Shown here: piece after piece, positions 45,167 to 55,391 of the stretch | Position numbering within the stretch: position 1 is the first letter of the stretch | Layout of the letters: each line of letters opens with the position of its first letter | Source of the DNA: an uncultured Phascolarctobacterium sp. | GTDB taxonomy: Bacteria > Bacillota > Negativicutes > Acidaminococcales > Acidaminococcaceae | Assembly: GCF_900770955.1 (NCBI RefSeq) | Contig: NZ_CAAGLX010000013.1 | Span: 171,480 to 235,479, forward strand | Length of the DNA stretch: 64,000 nucleotides | Reading direction: 5' to 3' | Position numbers and translations under genes: made by a program | Notes under the pieces: model-generated | What the model saw: only the letters and a program-made list of their open reading frames with translations | What the model was told of the DNA's origin: nothing | The model's database searches: none

Positions 45167-46546
45167 ATGACAGACTTTTTGGAAAAAACATTTCGCCTGA
45201 AGGAACATCAGACGGATGTCCGCACGGAAATTCTTGCCGGTATCACCACCTTTATGACGATGGCTTATATCTTAGCCGTTAACCCCGGCATTTTAAGTGC
45301 TGCCGGTATGGATGCCGGTGCTGTATTTACCGCTACTGCTTTGGGTGCCTGCTTTGGTACTCTGCTTATGGCGCTGTTCTCTAACTATCCTTTTGCCCTT
45401 GCTCCCGGTATGGGTCTGAACGCCTTTTTTGCTTATACTGTTGTAGGACAGATGGGTTATAGCTGGCAGGTTGCGCTGGCTGCCGTATTTGTTGAAGGTA
45501 TTCTTTTCATCGTCCTGTCGTTGACTAAGGTGCGCGAAGCGTTGTTCAATTCCATTCCGCCTGCGCTGAAGTTTGGTGTTACCAGTGGCATCGGCCTGTT
45601 TATTACCTTTATCGGTTTGCAGAACTCCAAGATTGTTGTTGCGGGACCGACTCTTGTCGGCCTGTATCCGTTTAAGGCTGCTTTGGCAGACGGCTCCTTC
45701 TGGTCCACCGGTATCGGTGCTTTGCTGGCGCTTATCGGTATTCTGCTGACCGCCGTAATGATGACGAAAAAGGTTCCCGGCGGTATCCTCGTAGGTATTC
45801 TGGTTACCTGGGGCTTAGGCATTATTTGTGAGCTGACCGGTATTTATGTACCGAATCCGAAGCTCGGAATGTTCTCTGTTATGCCCAGCTTTGCTAACGG
45901 TATTTCCGTTCCCAGCCTGGCACCTACCTTCATGCAGCTGGACTTCAGTGCTATCTTCACCTTTAACTTCATTACAATCATGCTTTCCTTCATGTTTGTA
46001 GATTTGTTTGATACCCTCGGCACTCTGATCGGTGTTGCTTCCAAGGCTAAAATGCTGGACAAGGACGGCAAGCTGCCGAAGATTGAAGGTGCTCTGCTGG
46101 CTGACTCCATCGCTACTACCGGTGGTGCTTTGCTTGGTACCTCTACCGTTACTACCTTCGTAGAAAGCAGTGCTGGTGTTGCTGTCGGCGGCCGTACCGG
46201 TCTGACTTCTGTTACCGCAGCTGTTCTCTTCTTTCTCAGCTTGTTCTTCGCACCGATTTTCCTGGCAATTCCTGCCTTTGCTACCGCTCCGGCACTGGTA
46301 ATTGTCGGCTTCTTGATGGTAAGCAGCCTGCTGAATGTAGACTTTGATGATATGACAGAAGCTATTCCTGCTTTTATCGCAGCTGTAGCAATGCCCTTTA
46401 TGTATTCCATCTCTGAAGGTATTTCCATGGGCGTTATCTCTTATGTGGCAATTAACCTGCTCACAGGTGAATACCAAAAGAAAAAAACCAGCTGGATTGT
46501 TTATGTGCTGGCAGTAATCTTTATCCTGAAATATATTTACGTGTAA
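45167..46546 (+). CDS. AzgA-type purine permease (NCS2 superfamily)
   Basis: A 459-aa transporter with about 12-14 helices from the AzgA group of adenine/guanine/hypoxanthine permeases. MAYILAVNPGILSAAGMD, LAPGMGLNAFFAYTVV, DLFDTLGTLIGVA and GTSTVTTFVESSAGVAVGGRTG are diagnostic. The gene is 19 bases before the adenine deaminase gene, which makes adenine the probable main substrate. Preceded by TAGGAGG. Confidence 0.93.
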   Translation: MTDFLEKTFRLKEHQTDVRTEILAGITTFMTMAYILAVNPGILSAAGMDAGAVFTATALGACFGTLLMALFSNYPFALAPGMGLNAFFAYTVVGQMGYSWQVALAAVFVEGILFIVLSLTKVREALFNSIPPALKFGVTSGIGLFITFIGLQNSKIVVAGPTLVGLYPFKAALADGSFWSTGIGALLALIGILLTAVMMTKKVPGGILVGILVTWGLGIICELTGIYVPNPKLGMFSVMPSFANGISVPSLAPTFMQLDFSAIFTFNFITIMLSFMFVDLFDTLGTLIGVASKAKMLDKDGKLPKIEGALLADSIATTGGALLGTSTVTTFVESSAGVAVGGRTGLTSVTAAVLFFLSLFFAPIFLAIPAFATAPALVIVGFLMVSSLLNVDFDDMTEAIPAFIAAVAMPFMYSISEGISMGVISYVAINLLTGEYQKKKTSWIVYVLAVIFILKYIYV

Positions 46547-46565
46547 AAGGATTGAGGTAAAAAAT

Positions 46566-48269
46566 ATGATGGACCGTGTAAGAGCGGTCGCACTCGGTAA
46601 CAGCCCTGCTGATATTCTTTTGAAGAACGGCAGGGTTGTTGACGTGCTGACCGAAACAATTTTTGAAGCTGATGTTGCTATTGCCGAGGGCATGATTGCC
46701 GGCGTCGGCAGCTATGACAAGGCAGAAAAAATCATCGACCTGAAAGGTGCCTATGTTGCGCCCGGTCTGATTAATGCGCATTGCCATGTAGAAAGCTCTA
46801 TGGCTGTGCCGGAGCATTACTGCGCCGAGGAGCTGCGCTGGGGTGTAACTACACTGATTACCGACCCGCATGAAATTGCCAATGTAGCAGGTGCTGCAGG
46901 CATTCATTATATGCTGGAGGCCGGCGGACAGATGCCGCTGAACTATTATGTGAACCTGCCTAGCTGCGTGCCTGCCACACGCTTTGAGCACAGCGGCTGC
47001 GTGATGGATGCGCGTGATATGATTAAGCTTGTCAATGAACCCGGCGTACTCGGTATGGGCGAGATGATGAACGTACCCGGAGTTATTTATAATTCTGCCG
47101 AGGTACAGAAAAAGCTGGAGCTGTTTTTGAGTCTGGGCCGCGTAATCGACGGCCATGCACCCTGCGTGCGCGGCAAGGAGCTGGCGGCCTACGTTGCCAG
47201 CGGTATTGATACCGACCACGAAAGCATCAGCTGGGACGAGGCGAAGGAAAAGCTGCGCAACGGTCTGGCAGTGCTGGTGCGCGAGGGCAGTGCTTCGCGT
47301 AACCTTAAGGCTATTTTGCGCGGAGTTATCGAAGAGAGCATTGATGTCAGCAGTCTGGCCTTCTGCACCGACGACAAGCATCTTGCCGATATCCGCCGCG
47401 AGGGCACTATCCTGCACTGCGTACAAATGGCGATTGAATTAGGCATGGCGCCGGTGCGTGCTCTGCGTCTGGCAACCATCAATCCCGCACGTATTTACGG
47501 ACTCCGCCGTGTGGGTGCCGTTGCTCCCGGCTGGCAGGCGGATTTGGTTGTTTTTGACGATTTAGAAAGTCTTAAACCGCAGGCTGTTTTCCATAAGGGT
47601 GCGGATGCCTGGAAGGCTTGCGAAAATATTACGCCTGTTAAACCCAATGCCAGCCTGCAGGGCAGCGTGAAGCCGGCAGCCTTTGATGCTGCAACCTTCT
47701 CCTTGTCGCATTTTGCCGACGATAGGGAATATCCTGTAATCAATATGCTCCCCGGTGAAATTTTTACTGAAAAGAGCACTATTATGGGCAAGGATATTGC
47801 TGCTGCTTTGGCAAGCGGTGATGTGCACCTGATTGCCGTACTGGAAAGACATCACGGCACCGGCAATGTAGGCTTAGGCCTCCTGCGTGGCTATGGCCTG
47901 AAGAACGGCGCAGTAGCGACAACGGTGGCACACGATTCGCATAACCTGATTGTTATCGGCACAAGTCCGGAAGCAATGAAGGCTGCAGCTAAGGAGCTGG
48001 TACGCGTACAGGGCGGTTATACTTTGGTCAAAGGCACTGAGGTTGTCGATACGCTGCCGCTGAATATCTGCGGCCTGATGAGCAGTGCGCCGGCCGAAGA
48101 GCTTATAGCCAGTCTTGACAAGATTGCTGCTGAGGCACATGCACAGGGCGTAACAGACGGCATCGACCCGTTCATCAGCTTGAGCTTTATGGCGCTGCCG
48201 GTTATTCCCAAGCTGCGCATTACAGATATGGGCATGTTCGATACAGAGAAATTTGAATTTATAAAATAG
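46566..48269 (+). CDS. ade: Adenine deaminase
   Basis: Amidohydrolase (567 aa) turning adenine into hypoxanthine, which Hpt can then salvage to IMP. Metal ligands in [10 protein letters not shown] (His72 and His74), [22 protein letters not shown] and FCTDDKH are present, and the C-terminal adenine deaminase domain follows ([25 protein letters not shown]). ATG 46566 and 46569 are both possible. Coupled to the purine permease upstream. Confidence 0.94.
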   Translation: MMDRVRAVALGNSPADILLKNGRVVDVLTETIFEADVAIAEGMIAGVGSYDKAEKIIDLKGAYVAPGLINAHCHVESSMAVPEHYCAEELRWGVTTLITDPHEIANVAGAAGIHYMLEAGGQMPLNYYVNLPSCVPATRFEHSGCVMDARDMIKLVNEPGVLGMGEMMNVPGVIYNSAEVQKKLELFLSLGRVIDGHAPCVRGKELAAYVASGIDTDHESISWDEAKEKLRNGLAVLVREGSASRNLKAILRGVIEESIDVSSLAFCTDDKHLADIRREGTILHCVQMAIELGMAPVRALRLATINPARIYGLRRVGAVAPGWQADLVVFDDLESLKPQAVFHKGADAWKACENITPVKPNASLQGSVKPAAFDAATFSLSHFADDREYPVINMLPGEIFTEKSTIMGKDIAAALASGDVHLIAVLERHHGTGNVGLGLLRGYGLKNGAVATTVAHDSHNLIVIGTSPEAMKAAAKELVRVQGGYTLVKGTEVVDTLPLNICGLMSSAPAEELIASLDKIAAEAHAQGVTDGIDPFISLSFMALPVIPKLRITDMGMFDTEKFEFIK

Positions 48270-48289
48270 AGATATTTGAGGGGAAAGAT

Positions 48290-49609
48290 ATGCATAAGCT
48301 TGTATCACAATTAGTTGTTTACCGCAATCTGCCGGCGGACAATTTGCTGGAGCCGTTGGCAGAAATCTGCGCTGAATTTTCAGCAGGTGATTATAACCGC
48401 GAGGAGCTGACAGCGGAAATTTATGAGCAGGTACATAAGCTGCTTGATATTGGTACCGTTTATGGCTTTGACAAGAATCTTTGGCATAATTATCTGGCGT
48501 TTTTGCTCGTCAGCTGTGAAAATCCCTTTGCCATTACCTGTGAAAAGGTTGGTGCCTGCGATGGCAGTGTTAATCAGTTTGCCAAGCATGACTTCAAAAT
48601 CTTTCAGCAGCTGTTTGCTTATGATTTCAGCGAGCTGGAGCGTGCGCTGGAGATTAACTGCTTTTCGTTAATCAGCAATTATCAGGCTGTGGTGAAGCAG
48701 GAGCGTCGCTATAACAAAAATATCAGCGATAAGGTGCAGACGCTCAGTGCCGCTTTGGAAAAGGCTGCCGATGCTGAGGAGTTTTTCGCCTGTGTTACCA
48801 GATTCTATCATGATTACGGCGTGGGCAAGCTTGGTCTGAACAAGGCCTTCCGCATAGCGCAGGTGCAGCAGGGCGAGCCGGAGCTGGTGCCGATATCCAA
48901 TACAGAGCAGATTACATTTACTGACCTTATCGGTTATGAGGATCAGAAGAAGCGCCTGCTGGAAAATACGGAGGCTTTTGTAGCAGGCCGTCCGGCAAAT
49001 AACGTGCTGCTTTTCGGTGACAGTGGTACAGGTAAATCCAGCAGTATTAAGGCGCTTATCAACAAATATTATGCTCAGGGCCTGCGGATGATTGAAATCT
49101 ACAAGCATCAGTTCCGCGATTTATCGCAGGTGATTGCCCAAATTAAAAACCGCAACTACCGCTTTATTATTTATATGGATGATTTGTCATTCGAGGACTT
49201 TGAAATCGAATACAAATATCTGAAGGCTATCATCGAAGGCGGTCTGGAAGTGCGTCCCAATAATATTTTGATTTACGCTACCTCTAACCGCAGACATCTG
49301 ATTAATGAAACGTGGAAGGACCGCAATGATGTAACCCAAGAGGAAGGTATCTATAAATCGGATACGATGCAGGAAAAGCTTTCTCTGGTTAACCGCTTCG
49401 GCTGCACGATTTATTACGGACAGCCTACGCAGAAGGAATATTACCAAATCGTCTGCGAGCTGGCTAAAAAGCAGGGACTGGAGCTTGACGACGACTTCCT
49501 GTGCGCCGAAGCGCGGAAGTGGGAGCTGCATCATGGAGGTATTTCCGGGCGTACGGCGCAACAGTTCATTAATTATCTGCAGGGTGTTGCCGATTTTAGT
49601 AAAAAATAA
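48290..49609 (+). CDS. DUF815 AAA ATPase
   Basis: A 439-aa ATP-binding protein of the DUF815 family. The N-terminal 200 residues are helical with no known fold. The AAA-like domain has Walker [11 protein letters not shown], Walker B-like YMDDLSFE and the family-specific [19 protein letters not shown] and [16 protein letters not shown]. Its function is not known. It starts 20 bases after ade with a GAGGGGAAAG site, so it may share that transcript. Confidence 0.9.
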   Translation: MHKLVSQLVVYRNLPADNLLEPLAEICAEFSAGDYNREELTAEIYEQVHKLLDIGTVYGFDKNLWHNYLAFLLVSCENPFAITCEKVGACDGSVNQFAKHDFKIFQQLFAYDFSELERALEINCFSLISNYQAVVKQERRYNKNISDKVQTLSAALEKAADAEEFFACVTRFYHDYGVGKLGLNKAFRIAQVQQGEPELVPISNTEQITFTDLIGYEDQKKRLLENTEAFVAGRPANNVLLFGDSGTGKSSSIKALINKYYAQGLRMIEIYKHQFRDLSQVIAQIKNRNYRFIIYMDDLSFEDFEIEYKYLKAIIEGGLEVRPNNILIYATSNRRHLINETWKDRNDVTQEEGIYKSDTMQEKLSLVNRFGCTIYYGQPTQKEYYQIVCELAKKQGLELDDDFLCAEARKWELHHGGISGRTAQQFINYLQGVADFSKK

Positions 49610-49610
49610 C

Positions 49611-49649
49611 TTGCGTTTACTTGTAGGATATGTTACACTAGTCTAGTGT
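49611..49649 (+). promoter_or_regulatory. Predicted rpmE promoter with palindrome
   Basis: TTGCGT (49611-49616), 17-base spacer, TACACT (49634-49639). A perfect 7-bp inverted repeat, ACACTAG-T-CTAGTGT (49635-49649), overlaps the -10 and start point and could be an operator. Confidence 0.5.
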
Positions 49650-49726
49650 TAATGCAAGCCGCTTTGCCAAGCAAGGCAGCTTCTAAATTATGAATATAAT
49701 GTTCTTAGCAAAGAGAGGTGTAAAGA

Positions 49727-49930
49727 ATGAAAGAAAAGATTCATCCGAATTACGGTGAAGTTACTGCTACCTGCGCATGTGGTGCAAGCTTCGTAACTGG
49801 TAGCACAAAAAAAGAATTACGCGTGGATGTTTGCTCTAAATGCCATCCATTCTTCACTGGTCAACAACGTAACGTAGCTGCTCGTGGTCGTATCGAGAAG
49901 TTCAACAAACGTTACAACAAAGAACAATAA
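49727..49930 (+). CDS. rpmE: 50S ribosomal protein L31 (zinc-binding type)
   Basis: L31 (67 aa) bridges the ribosomal subunits. It is the zinc-containing C+ form: Cys16, Cys18, Cys36 and Cys39 (CAC and CSKC). Full length, with the usual [11 protein letters not shown] start and HPFFTG. AAAGAGAGGTG is the ribosome site. It begins the rpmE-DUF1385-prfA-prmC-tsaC run common in Firmicutes. Confidence 0.97.
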   Translation: MKEKIHPNYGEVTATCACGASFVTGSTKKELRVDVCSKCHPFFTGQQRNVAARGRIEKFNKRYNKEQ

Positions 49931-49941
49931 TCTATACAATA

Positions 49942-49978
49942 AGGCAGAGCTTGCACATGCGGGTTCTGCTTTATTTAG
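49942..49978 (+). terminator. Weak terminator after rpmE
   Basis: GGCAGAGC (49942-49949) pairs with GTTCTGCT (about 49962-49969), then TTATTTAGTTTT. The stem has one G-U pair and a 12-base loop, so some read-through into the next genes is likely. Confidence 0.45.
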
Positions 49979-49995
49979 TTTTACGGAGTATATCT

Positions 49996-50874
49996 ATGAG
50001 CACGAAAAAATTATCTGTAGGCGGACAAGCCGTAATTGAGGGCGTTATGATGCGCGGACCACATAAGGTGGCCGTTGCCGTGCGCCAACCTGACGGAGAA
50101 ATTGCTGTGGATGTAAATCCTGTCAACAGTATCCGTGATAAATATCCTATTTTGAAAAAACCGCTGCTTCGCGGCGTTATCGCTTTATTTGAATCATTAT
50201 ATGACGGTATCAAGGCTTTGGCCTATTCGGCGCAGGTTTCCGGCGAAGAGGACGAGCAACTGACGGGCAAGGAAATGGCGATGACCATTGCTACCTCCGT
50301 ATTGCTGGCTGTCGGGCTGTTTATTGTTATCCCAACCTGGTCGATGCGTTTTCTGCATGAGCTGACGGAAGATCCGATGATGCTCAATCTGGCCGAAGGC
50401 GTGCTGCGTATGGTTATTTTTCTGGCCTATATTGCGGCTATTTCCTCGATGGAGGATATTCAGCGCGTATTCCAATATCATGGTGCGGAGCACAAAACTA
50501 TTTATACCTATGAGGCAGGCTTGCCGCTGCGTGTAGAAAATGTGCGTCCGTTCAGCACGCTGCACCCGCGCTGTGGTACTAACTTTCTGATGATTGTCAT
50601 GCTGATAAGCATGTTTATTTTTACCTTCCTGGGCTGGCCCAGCCTGTTGGAGCGCATTGCCTCCCGCGTAGTGCTGATGCCGGTGATTGCAGGCGTCAGC
50701 TACGAGATTATCCGTTTTGCCGGAGCGCATAACGATAATAAGCTGGTGCATTTTGCGATTATGCCGGGACTTTTGCTGCAGAAGCTGACTACGCGTCAGC
50801 CTGACGACAGCCAGATTGAGGTGGCAATTGCTTCGCTGAAGGCAGTGCTGCCGCCTGAAGAAATTATAGAGTAA
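49996..50874 (+). CDS. DUF1385 membrane protein (YqhQ-like)
   Basis: A 292-aa protein of the DUF1385 (YqhQ) family. The N-terminus has the conserved [22 protein letters not shown], followed by two hydrophobic regions, then the family core [17 protein letters not shown] and [13 protein letters not shown] [14 protein letters not shown] with two more helices. The His/Cys motifs suggest metal binding, but no function is known. It regularly precedes prfA in Firmicutes, as here. ATG 49996 follows ACGGAG. Confidence 0.92.
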   Translation: MSTKKLSVGGQAVIEGVMMRGPHKVAVAVRQPDGEIAVDVNPVNSIRDKYPILKKPLLRGVIALFESLYDGIKALAYSAQVSGEEDEQLTGKEMAMTIATSVLLAVGLFIVIPTWSMRFLHELTEDPMMLNLAEGVLRMVIFLAYIAAISSMEDIQRVFQYHGAEHKTIYTYEAGLPLRVENVRPFSTLHPRCGTNFLMIVMLISMFIFTFLGWPSLLERIASRVVLMPVIAGVSYEIIRFAGAHNDNKLVHFAIMPGLLLQKLTTRQPDDSQIEVAIASLKAVLPPEEIIE

Positions 50875-50897
50875 AATACTTGAGAGGAGAATTTCTA

Positions 50898-51965
50898 ATG
50901 CTCGACAAATTGCAGGCACTAGAAGACAGATATTTAGACTTAGAGGCAAAAATCAGTGACCCCGAGGTTATTGCCGACCAGGCCAACTGGCTGAAGGCTA
51001 CCAAAGCACATGCCAAGCTGGAGCCGATTGTTACCGCTTATCGTGAATACCGTGATATGATTAAGGCTCGCGACGAGGCAGAGGAGCTGCTCGCGGCAGG
51101 CGATGACGAAGAGCTGACAGAAATGGCCAAGGAGGAGCTGAAGGAGCTTAAGCCGCAGATTGAAGAATATGAGGAAAAGCTCACGATTCTTCTGCTGCCA
51201 TCTGACCCGAACGATGATAAAAACGTTATCGTGGAAATCCGCGGTGGTGCTGGCGGTGATGAGGCTGCGCTTTTTGCCGGTGTTCTCTTCCGTATGTATC
51301 TGCGTTATGCGGAAACCCGTGGCTGGCGCGTTGAGGTTATGGATTCCAGCCCGACTGAGCTGGGCGGCTTCAAGGAGGTTGTTTTCCAAATCAGTGGCGA
51401 CAGTGTTTACAGCCGTATGAAATTTGAAAGCGGCGTACATCGTGTACAGCGTGTGCCGGAAACCGAATCCCAGGGACGCGTGCATACCTCTACCGTTACC
51501 GTGGCTGTACTGCCGGAGGCTGAAGAGGTTGACGTAGAGATTAACCCTGCAGACCTGCGTGTTGACACCTATCGCGCAGGCGGTGCCGGCGGCCAGTACG
51601 TAAACAAAACCGAATCCGCTGTACGTATTACCCATATCCCGACAGGTATTGTGGCACAGTGCCAGGATGAAAAATCTCAGCTGAAGAACCGCGAAAAATG
51701 TATGCGTGTACTGCGTGCGCGTATTTTGGAGCAGGCGCAGGAGGAGCAGCGTGCCGCTACTGCCGAGGACCGCAAGAGCCAGGTAGGCACCGGCGACCGC
51801 AGCGAGCGTATCCGCACCTACAACTATCCGCAGGGACGCGTTACCGACCACCGCATCGGTCTGACCTTGCATAAGCTGGACAGCATTGTCAACGGTGATT
51901 TGGACGAGCTGCTGAGTGCGCTGATTACTGCTAAGCAAAGCGAACAATTACGGCAGGTGAAATAA
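50898..51965 (+). CDS. prfA: Peptide chain release factor 1
   Basis: RF1 (355 aa) ends translation at UAA and UAG. The codon-recognition tripeptide is PET at 187-189 (PAT in E. coli), and the catalytic GGQ is at 231-233 (GAGGQYVNK). ATG 50898 follows AGAGGAGA; the in-frame TTG at 50880 overlaps the spacer. prmC, which methylates the GGQ glutamine, starts one base after its stop. Confidence 0.97.
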   Translation: MLDKLQALEDRYLDLEAKISDPEVIADQANWLKATKAHAKLEPIVTAYREYRDMIKARDEAEELLAAGDDEELTEMAKEELKELKPQIEEYEEKLTILLLPSDPNDDKNVIVEIRGGAGGDEAALFAGVLFRMYLRYAETRGWRVEVMDSSPTELGGFKEVVFQISGDSVYSRMKFESGVHRVQRVPETESQGRVHTSTVTVAVLPEAEEVDVEINPADLRVDTYRAGGAGGQYVNKTESAVRITHIPTGIVAQCQDEKSQLKNREKCMRVLRARILEQAQEEQRAATAEDRKSQVGTGDRSERIRTYNYPQGRVTDHRIGLTLHKLDSIVNGDLDELLSALITAKQSEQLRQVK

Positions 51966-51966
51966 A

Positions 51967-52890
51967 ATGGTGAAGCCGGTTTGGACAATTATGGAAATCT
52001 TAAACTGGACTAAGCAGCACTTTGAGGCGAAGGGCGTGGAAAATCCGCGCCTTGATGCCGAAGTGCTGCTTTGTGCTGTCTTGAAATGTGAACGCATCAA
52101 GTTATATACCGAGTTTGACAAGCCTTTAAGCGAGGAAGAGCGTGACAAGATGCGCTCTTATGTAGAGCGACGTGCCAAGCACGAGCCACTGGCCTACATT
52201 ATCGGCGAGCGCGCCTTTATGCGCAACAGCTTTAAGGTTACGCCTGCTACCTTAGTTCCGCGTCCGGAAACGGAGCTGCTGGTGGAAAGCCTGGTGAAGG
52301 CTGCGCCGCTGCTGCGTGAGGGCGGTGCCGTCAAGGCTCTGGATATCGGTACGGGCAGCGGTGCGATTATCGTTTCCCTGCTGGATTATCTGCCTGCTGC
52401 CGTTGGCGTGGGTGTGGATATAAGCAATGAGGCGTTGGCAGTGGCCAAGGAAAATGCTTCTGCGATTGGTGTAGAAAAGCGTGTGGCCTTCCGCCAAAGC
52501 GATTTATTCAGCAATGTACCTGTAGAGAAAAAGTTTGATATTATAGTTTCCAATCCGCCGTATATTCCTGCTGCCGACATTGCGACGCTGGCACAGGATG
52601 TACAGCAGGAGCCGCATACCGCACTTGACGGCGGTGCGGACGGACTTGATTTTTATCGCCGCATCTGTGCCGAGGCTACAGAGCATTTGGCGGAGGACGG
52701 ACTGCTGGCGTTTGAAATCGGCATCGGCCAAAGCGAGGCGGTGCAAAGACTGTGTCTGGAGCATGGCTTTGCCAAGGCTGCTGTGCGCATGGACTATGCA
52801 GGCATACCGCGCATGGTGTTTGCCGTAAAAGAAAAAGAGGGTGAGGATAAATATGAAAACCTCCTACTGGAAATTACAAAAGAGCTCTGA
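51967..52890 (+). CDS. prmC: Release factor glutamine methyltransferase
   Basis: PrmC (HemK, 307 aa) N5-methylates the glutamine of the GGQ motif in release factors. A helical N-terminal domain is followed by the Rossmann methyltransferase with ALDIGTGSGAI and the catalytic NPPY at 196-199. It lies between prfA and tsaC, overlapping tsaC by 38 bases. ATG 51967 follows CAGGTGAAAT. Confidence 0.96.
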   Translation: MVKPVWTIMEILNWTKQHFEAKGVENPRLDAEVLLCAVLKCERIKLYTEFDKPLSEEERDKMRSYVERRAKHEPLAYIIGERAFMRNSFKVTPATLVPRPETELLVESLVKAAPLLREGGAVKALDIGTGSGAIIVSLLDYLPAAVGVGVDISNEALAVAKENASAIGVEKRVAFRQSDLFSNVPVEKKFDIIVSNPPYIPAADIATLAQDVQQEPHTALDGGADGLDFYRRICAEATEHLAEDGLLAFEIGIGQSEAVQRLCLEHGFAKAAVRMDYAGIPRMVFAVKEKEGEDKYENLLLEITKEL

Positions 52891-53959
52891 TAATAAAGAA
52901 ATTATGCAGCAGGCAGCAGCATTAATCCGTGCGGGTGAGGTTGTGGCCTTCCCGACGGAAACAGTTTACGGTCTGGGTGCAGACGGTTTGAATTCTGAGG
53001 CTGTAGGCAAGATTTTTGCTGCCAAGGGCCGACCGAACGACAATCCGCTGATTCTGCACATTGCGCAAAAGGAAGCAATTGAGCAGCTGACCACCGGCTT
53101 GAACGCTAATGCCAAAAAGCTCATGGAGCATTTTTGGCCGGGACCGCTGACGCTGATTGTCAACAAATCCTCGATTGTGCCTGATGCCGTAAGCGCAGGT
53201 CTGGAAACTGTTGCTGTACGCTTCCCGTCCAATAAATTTGCTCAGGATTTTATCCGCGCCTGCGGCTGTCCGATTGCGGCACCGTCGGCCAATATTTCCG
53301 GCCGCCCGAGTCCGACAAATGCTCAGGACGTGCTGGAGGATATGCAGGGCAAAATTGCCGGTATGCTTGATGGCGGCAACTGCGGCATCGGTCTGGAATC
53401 CACCGTGGTGGATACAACAAGCGCCGTACCGACTATCCTGCGACCGGGCGGCATTACCTACGAAATGCTGACGGAGGTTATGGGTGCGGTAGAGATTGAC
53501 CCGGCGCTGCAGGGAGATAAAAACTTTAAGCCCAAGGCTCCGGGAATGAAGTACCGCCATTATGCGCCGAAAGCACCTGTGTACCTGTTTGAAGGTGAAG
53601 CCTGCAAGCGTCTGCCGCAGGTTATTGCCAATGCTTTGGCCGAGGGCAAAACTGTTGGCGTGCTTTGCGGACGTGCGCTGGAGGGTGAGCTGGCAGCGCT
53701 TGTCGAAAAGCAGCATTTGCAGCTTTCCTGCTGGGGTGACAGCCGTGAACAGCTGGCTGCTGATTTGTTCTACCTGCTGCGTGACTTTGACCGTACTTGT
53801 CCGGACGTTATTCTCGCCGAAGGCGTAGAGGAGGACGGAATTGGGCTGGCAATCATGAACCGCCTGCGTAAGGCTGCAGGCTATCAGATTATAACGCTGG
53901 AAAACGGCAATCTGCACTTAAAAAATAATGTAAATTTACCGACATTTATGTTACAATAA
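52853..53959 (+). CDS. tsaC: L-threonylcarbamoyladenylate synthase (Sua5 type)
   Basis: Makes threonylcarbamoyl-AMP from threonine, bicarbonate and ATP for the t6A37 tRNA modification. The 368-aa length shows the Sua5 form: a YrdC domain (about 15-210; VVAFPTETVYGLGADG, KGRPNDNPLILH, APSANISG) and a C-terminal Sua5 domain joined by the PGMKYRHYAP linker. ATG 52853 follows GAGGGTGAGG inside the end of prmC. Bacillus ywlC has the same place and form. Confidence 0.95.
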   Translation: MKTSYWKLQKSSDNKEIMQQAAALIRAGEVVAFPTETVYGLGADGLNSEAVGKIFAAKGRPNDNPLILHIAQKEAIEQLTTGLNANAKKLMEHFWPGPLTLIVNKSSIVPDAVSAGLETVAVRFPSNKFAQDFIRACGCPIAAPSANISGRPSPTNAQDVLEDMQGKIAGMLDGGNCGIGLESTVVDTTSAVPTILRPGGITYEMLTEVMGAVEIDPALQGDKNFKPKAPGMKYRHYAPKAPVYLFEGEACKRLPQVIANALAEGKTVGVLCGRALEGELAALVEKQHLQLSCWGDSREQLAADLFYLLRDFDRTCPDVILAEGVEEDGIGLAIMNRLRKAAGYQIITLENGNLHLKNNVNLPTFMLQ

Positions 53960-54009
53960 AGGTTAAAGATAATCCCGGCATTTAAAAGCAGGAGAGGAGA
54001 AGATTATTT

Positions 54010-54456
54010 ATGAAAATTGCAATGGCTTGTGATCATGGTGGCTTCCATTTGAAGGAGCATATCAAAAAATATTTAGAGGATAAAGGCATCGAGGTTGTTG
54101 ACCATGGTACCTACAGCGAAGATTCCGTAGACTATCCCGACTATGCTGCTAAGCTGTGCGAGGATATTACCAGTGGTGCCAGCGGTGCGCAAAAGGGCAT
54201 TCTGATTTGCGGTACCGGTATCGGTATTTCTATTGCTGCCAATAAATGCAAGGGTATTCGCGCTGCTCTGTGCGGTGATGTTTTCTCCGCTAAAATGTGC
54301 CGTGAGCATAACAATGCCAACGTGCTCTGCATGGGCGAGCGTGTTCTGGGCGTAGGTCTGGCAGAAATGATTACCGACGCGTGGCTGGAAACCGAATTTG
54401 CCGGTGGTCGTCATGAACGCCGTGTAAATAAAATCATGGATTTGGAAGCAAAATAA
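54010..54456 (+). CDS. rpiB: Ribose 5-phosphate isomerase B
   Basis: RpiB (148 aa) interconverts ribose 5-phosphate and ribulose 5-phosphate, which supplies PRPP. MACDHGGFHLKEHIK at the start, GILICGTGIGISIAANK with the catalytic Cys and NANVLCMGERVLG are present. GGAGAGGAGA precedes the ATG. As in Bacillus (ywlF), it lies between tsaC and the ywlG-like gene. Confidence 0.95.
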   Translation: MKIAMACDHGGFHLKEHIKKYLEDKGIEVVDHGTYSEDSVDYPDYAAKLCEDITSGASGAQKGILICGTGIGISIAANKCKGIRAALCGDVFSAKMCREHNNANVLCMGERVLGVGLAEMITDAWLETEFAGGRHERRVNKIMDLEAK

Positions 54457-54526
54457 TCGTCTTTGCGTCGCAACCTAAACGATTTTTGCGTTTCTGAAAA
54501 ATAAACAGAAAAGAAGTAAAGCAACA

Positions 54527-55084
54527 ATGGAAACAAATATGCAAATAGCTAATGAGCTGGCAGCAGCTGCCGAAGAGCTCATTAGTATAGCAAAGCCTAA
54601 AAAGGGGCAAATTTTCGTACTTGGCTGCAGCACCAGTGAAGTACTTGGCAACAAAATCGGCACCGGCGGCAGTAGTGAAACAGCTGTTGCTATGTTCAAG
54701 GCGCTGAAGGCTGTATGCGACGCGCACGAGCTTTATCTTGCCGTACAATGCTGCGAGCATCTTAACCGCTCCTTAGTAGTGGAAGCAGCAACTGCCGAAC
54801 GCTACAATCTTGAGGAGGTTACCGTGCGTCCGGTGGCTCATGCCGGCGGCGCTATGGCAACTGCTGCCTACGAAAATTTTGCTGAACCTGTAGTGGTAGA
54901 AAAGATTTCTGCCCATCTTGGTATTGATATTGGCCAGACGCTCATCGGCATGCATCTCAAACGAGTTGCTGTACCTGTACGCCTGCAATATAAAAAAATT
55001 GGCGAAGCAGTGCTGACTGCCGCTAAAACACGTCCGCCGTTAGTGGGTGGACCGCGTGCCCAATACCTGGAAAATCGTCCATAA
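54527..55084 (+). CDS. DUF436 / TIGR01440 family protein (YwlG-like)
   Basis: A 185-aa protein of the YwlG family (DUF436), conserved next to glyA and rpiB in Firmicutes but without a known function. Family motifs are VLGCSTSEVLG, GTGGSSETA, QCCEHLNRSLVVE and HAGGAMATAAY. The ribosome site is weak (AAAGAAGT); ATG 54539 is an alternative. Its last four codons, including the stop, lie inside the first unit of the 103-bp tandem repeat, so the repeat inserted at, or defines, the 3' end. Confidence 0.88.
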   Translation: METNMQIANELAAAAEELISIAKPKKGQIFVLGCSTSEVLGNKIGTGGSSETAVAMFKALKAVCDAHELYLAVQCCEHLNRSLVVEAATAERYNLEEVTVRPVAHAGGAMATAAYENFAEPVVVEKISAHLGIDIGQTLIGMHLKRVAVPVRLQYKKIGEAVLTAAKTRPPLVGGPRAQYLENRP

Positions 55085-55306
55085 GGCACCGTCTGCGTTG
55101 TTGTCACTGCCTCGACGTATAAAAATACGCCGTCGGCAGTGCCGCCTAGCATCCGGCACCTTCTGAACGATTTACAATCGTCCATAAGGCACCGTCTGCG
55201 TTGTTGTCACTGCCTCGACGTATAAAAATACGCCGTCGGCAGTGCCGCCTAGCATCCGGCACCTTCTGAACGATTTACAATCGTCCAAAAGGCACTGTCT
55301 GCGTTT
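55073..55306. repeat. 103-bp tandem repeat (two full units and a partial third)
   Basis: AATCGTCC starts at 55073, 55176 and 55279, giving an exact period of 103. Units one and two are nearly identical; the third breaks off after about 28 bases with changes. Each unit holds a strong imperfect hairpin, CACTGCC-CGTAT with ATACG-GGCAGTG around an AAAA loop, and an ACGATT-TAC-AATCGT dyad at the unit junction. It fills most of the 307-base gap to glyA and contains no open frame. Confidence 0.92.
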
Positions 55307-55327
55307 TACGTCAGATTTTCTGAGCGC

Positions 55328-55348
55328 TTATCCACAGCCTGTGGATAA
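55328..55348. promoter_or_regulatory. Two inverted perfect DnaA-box sequences before glyA
   Basis: TTATCCACA (55328-55336) and TGTGGATAA (55340-55348) are both exact matches to the 9-mer DnaA box, facing each other and 3 bases apart. As a whole they form a 10-bp-arm palindrome centred at 55338. It lies 44 bases before the glyA start. Confidence 0.6.
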
Positions 55349-55391
55349 AACTGGTTGATATTTAATGTTTTATTTTTAGGAGGGACTTAAA

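Noticed and set aside
55073..55306. CRISPR-like array
   Set aside because: The units are head-to-tail copies of 103 bp without unique spacers, and no cas genes are nearby.
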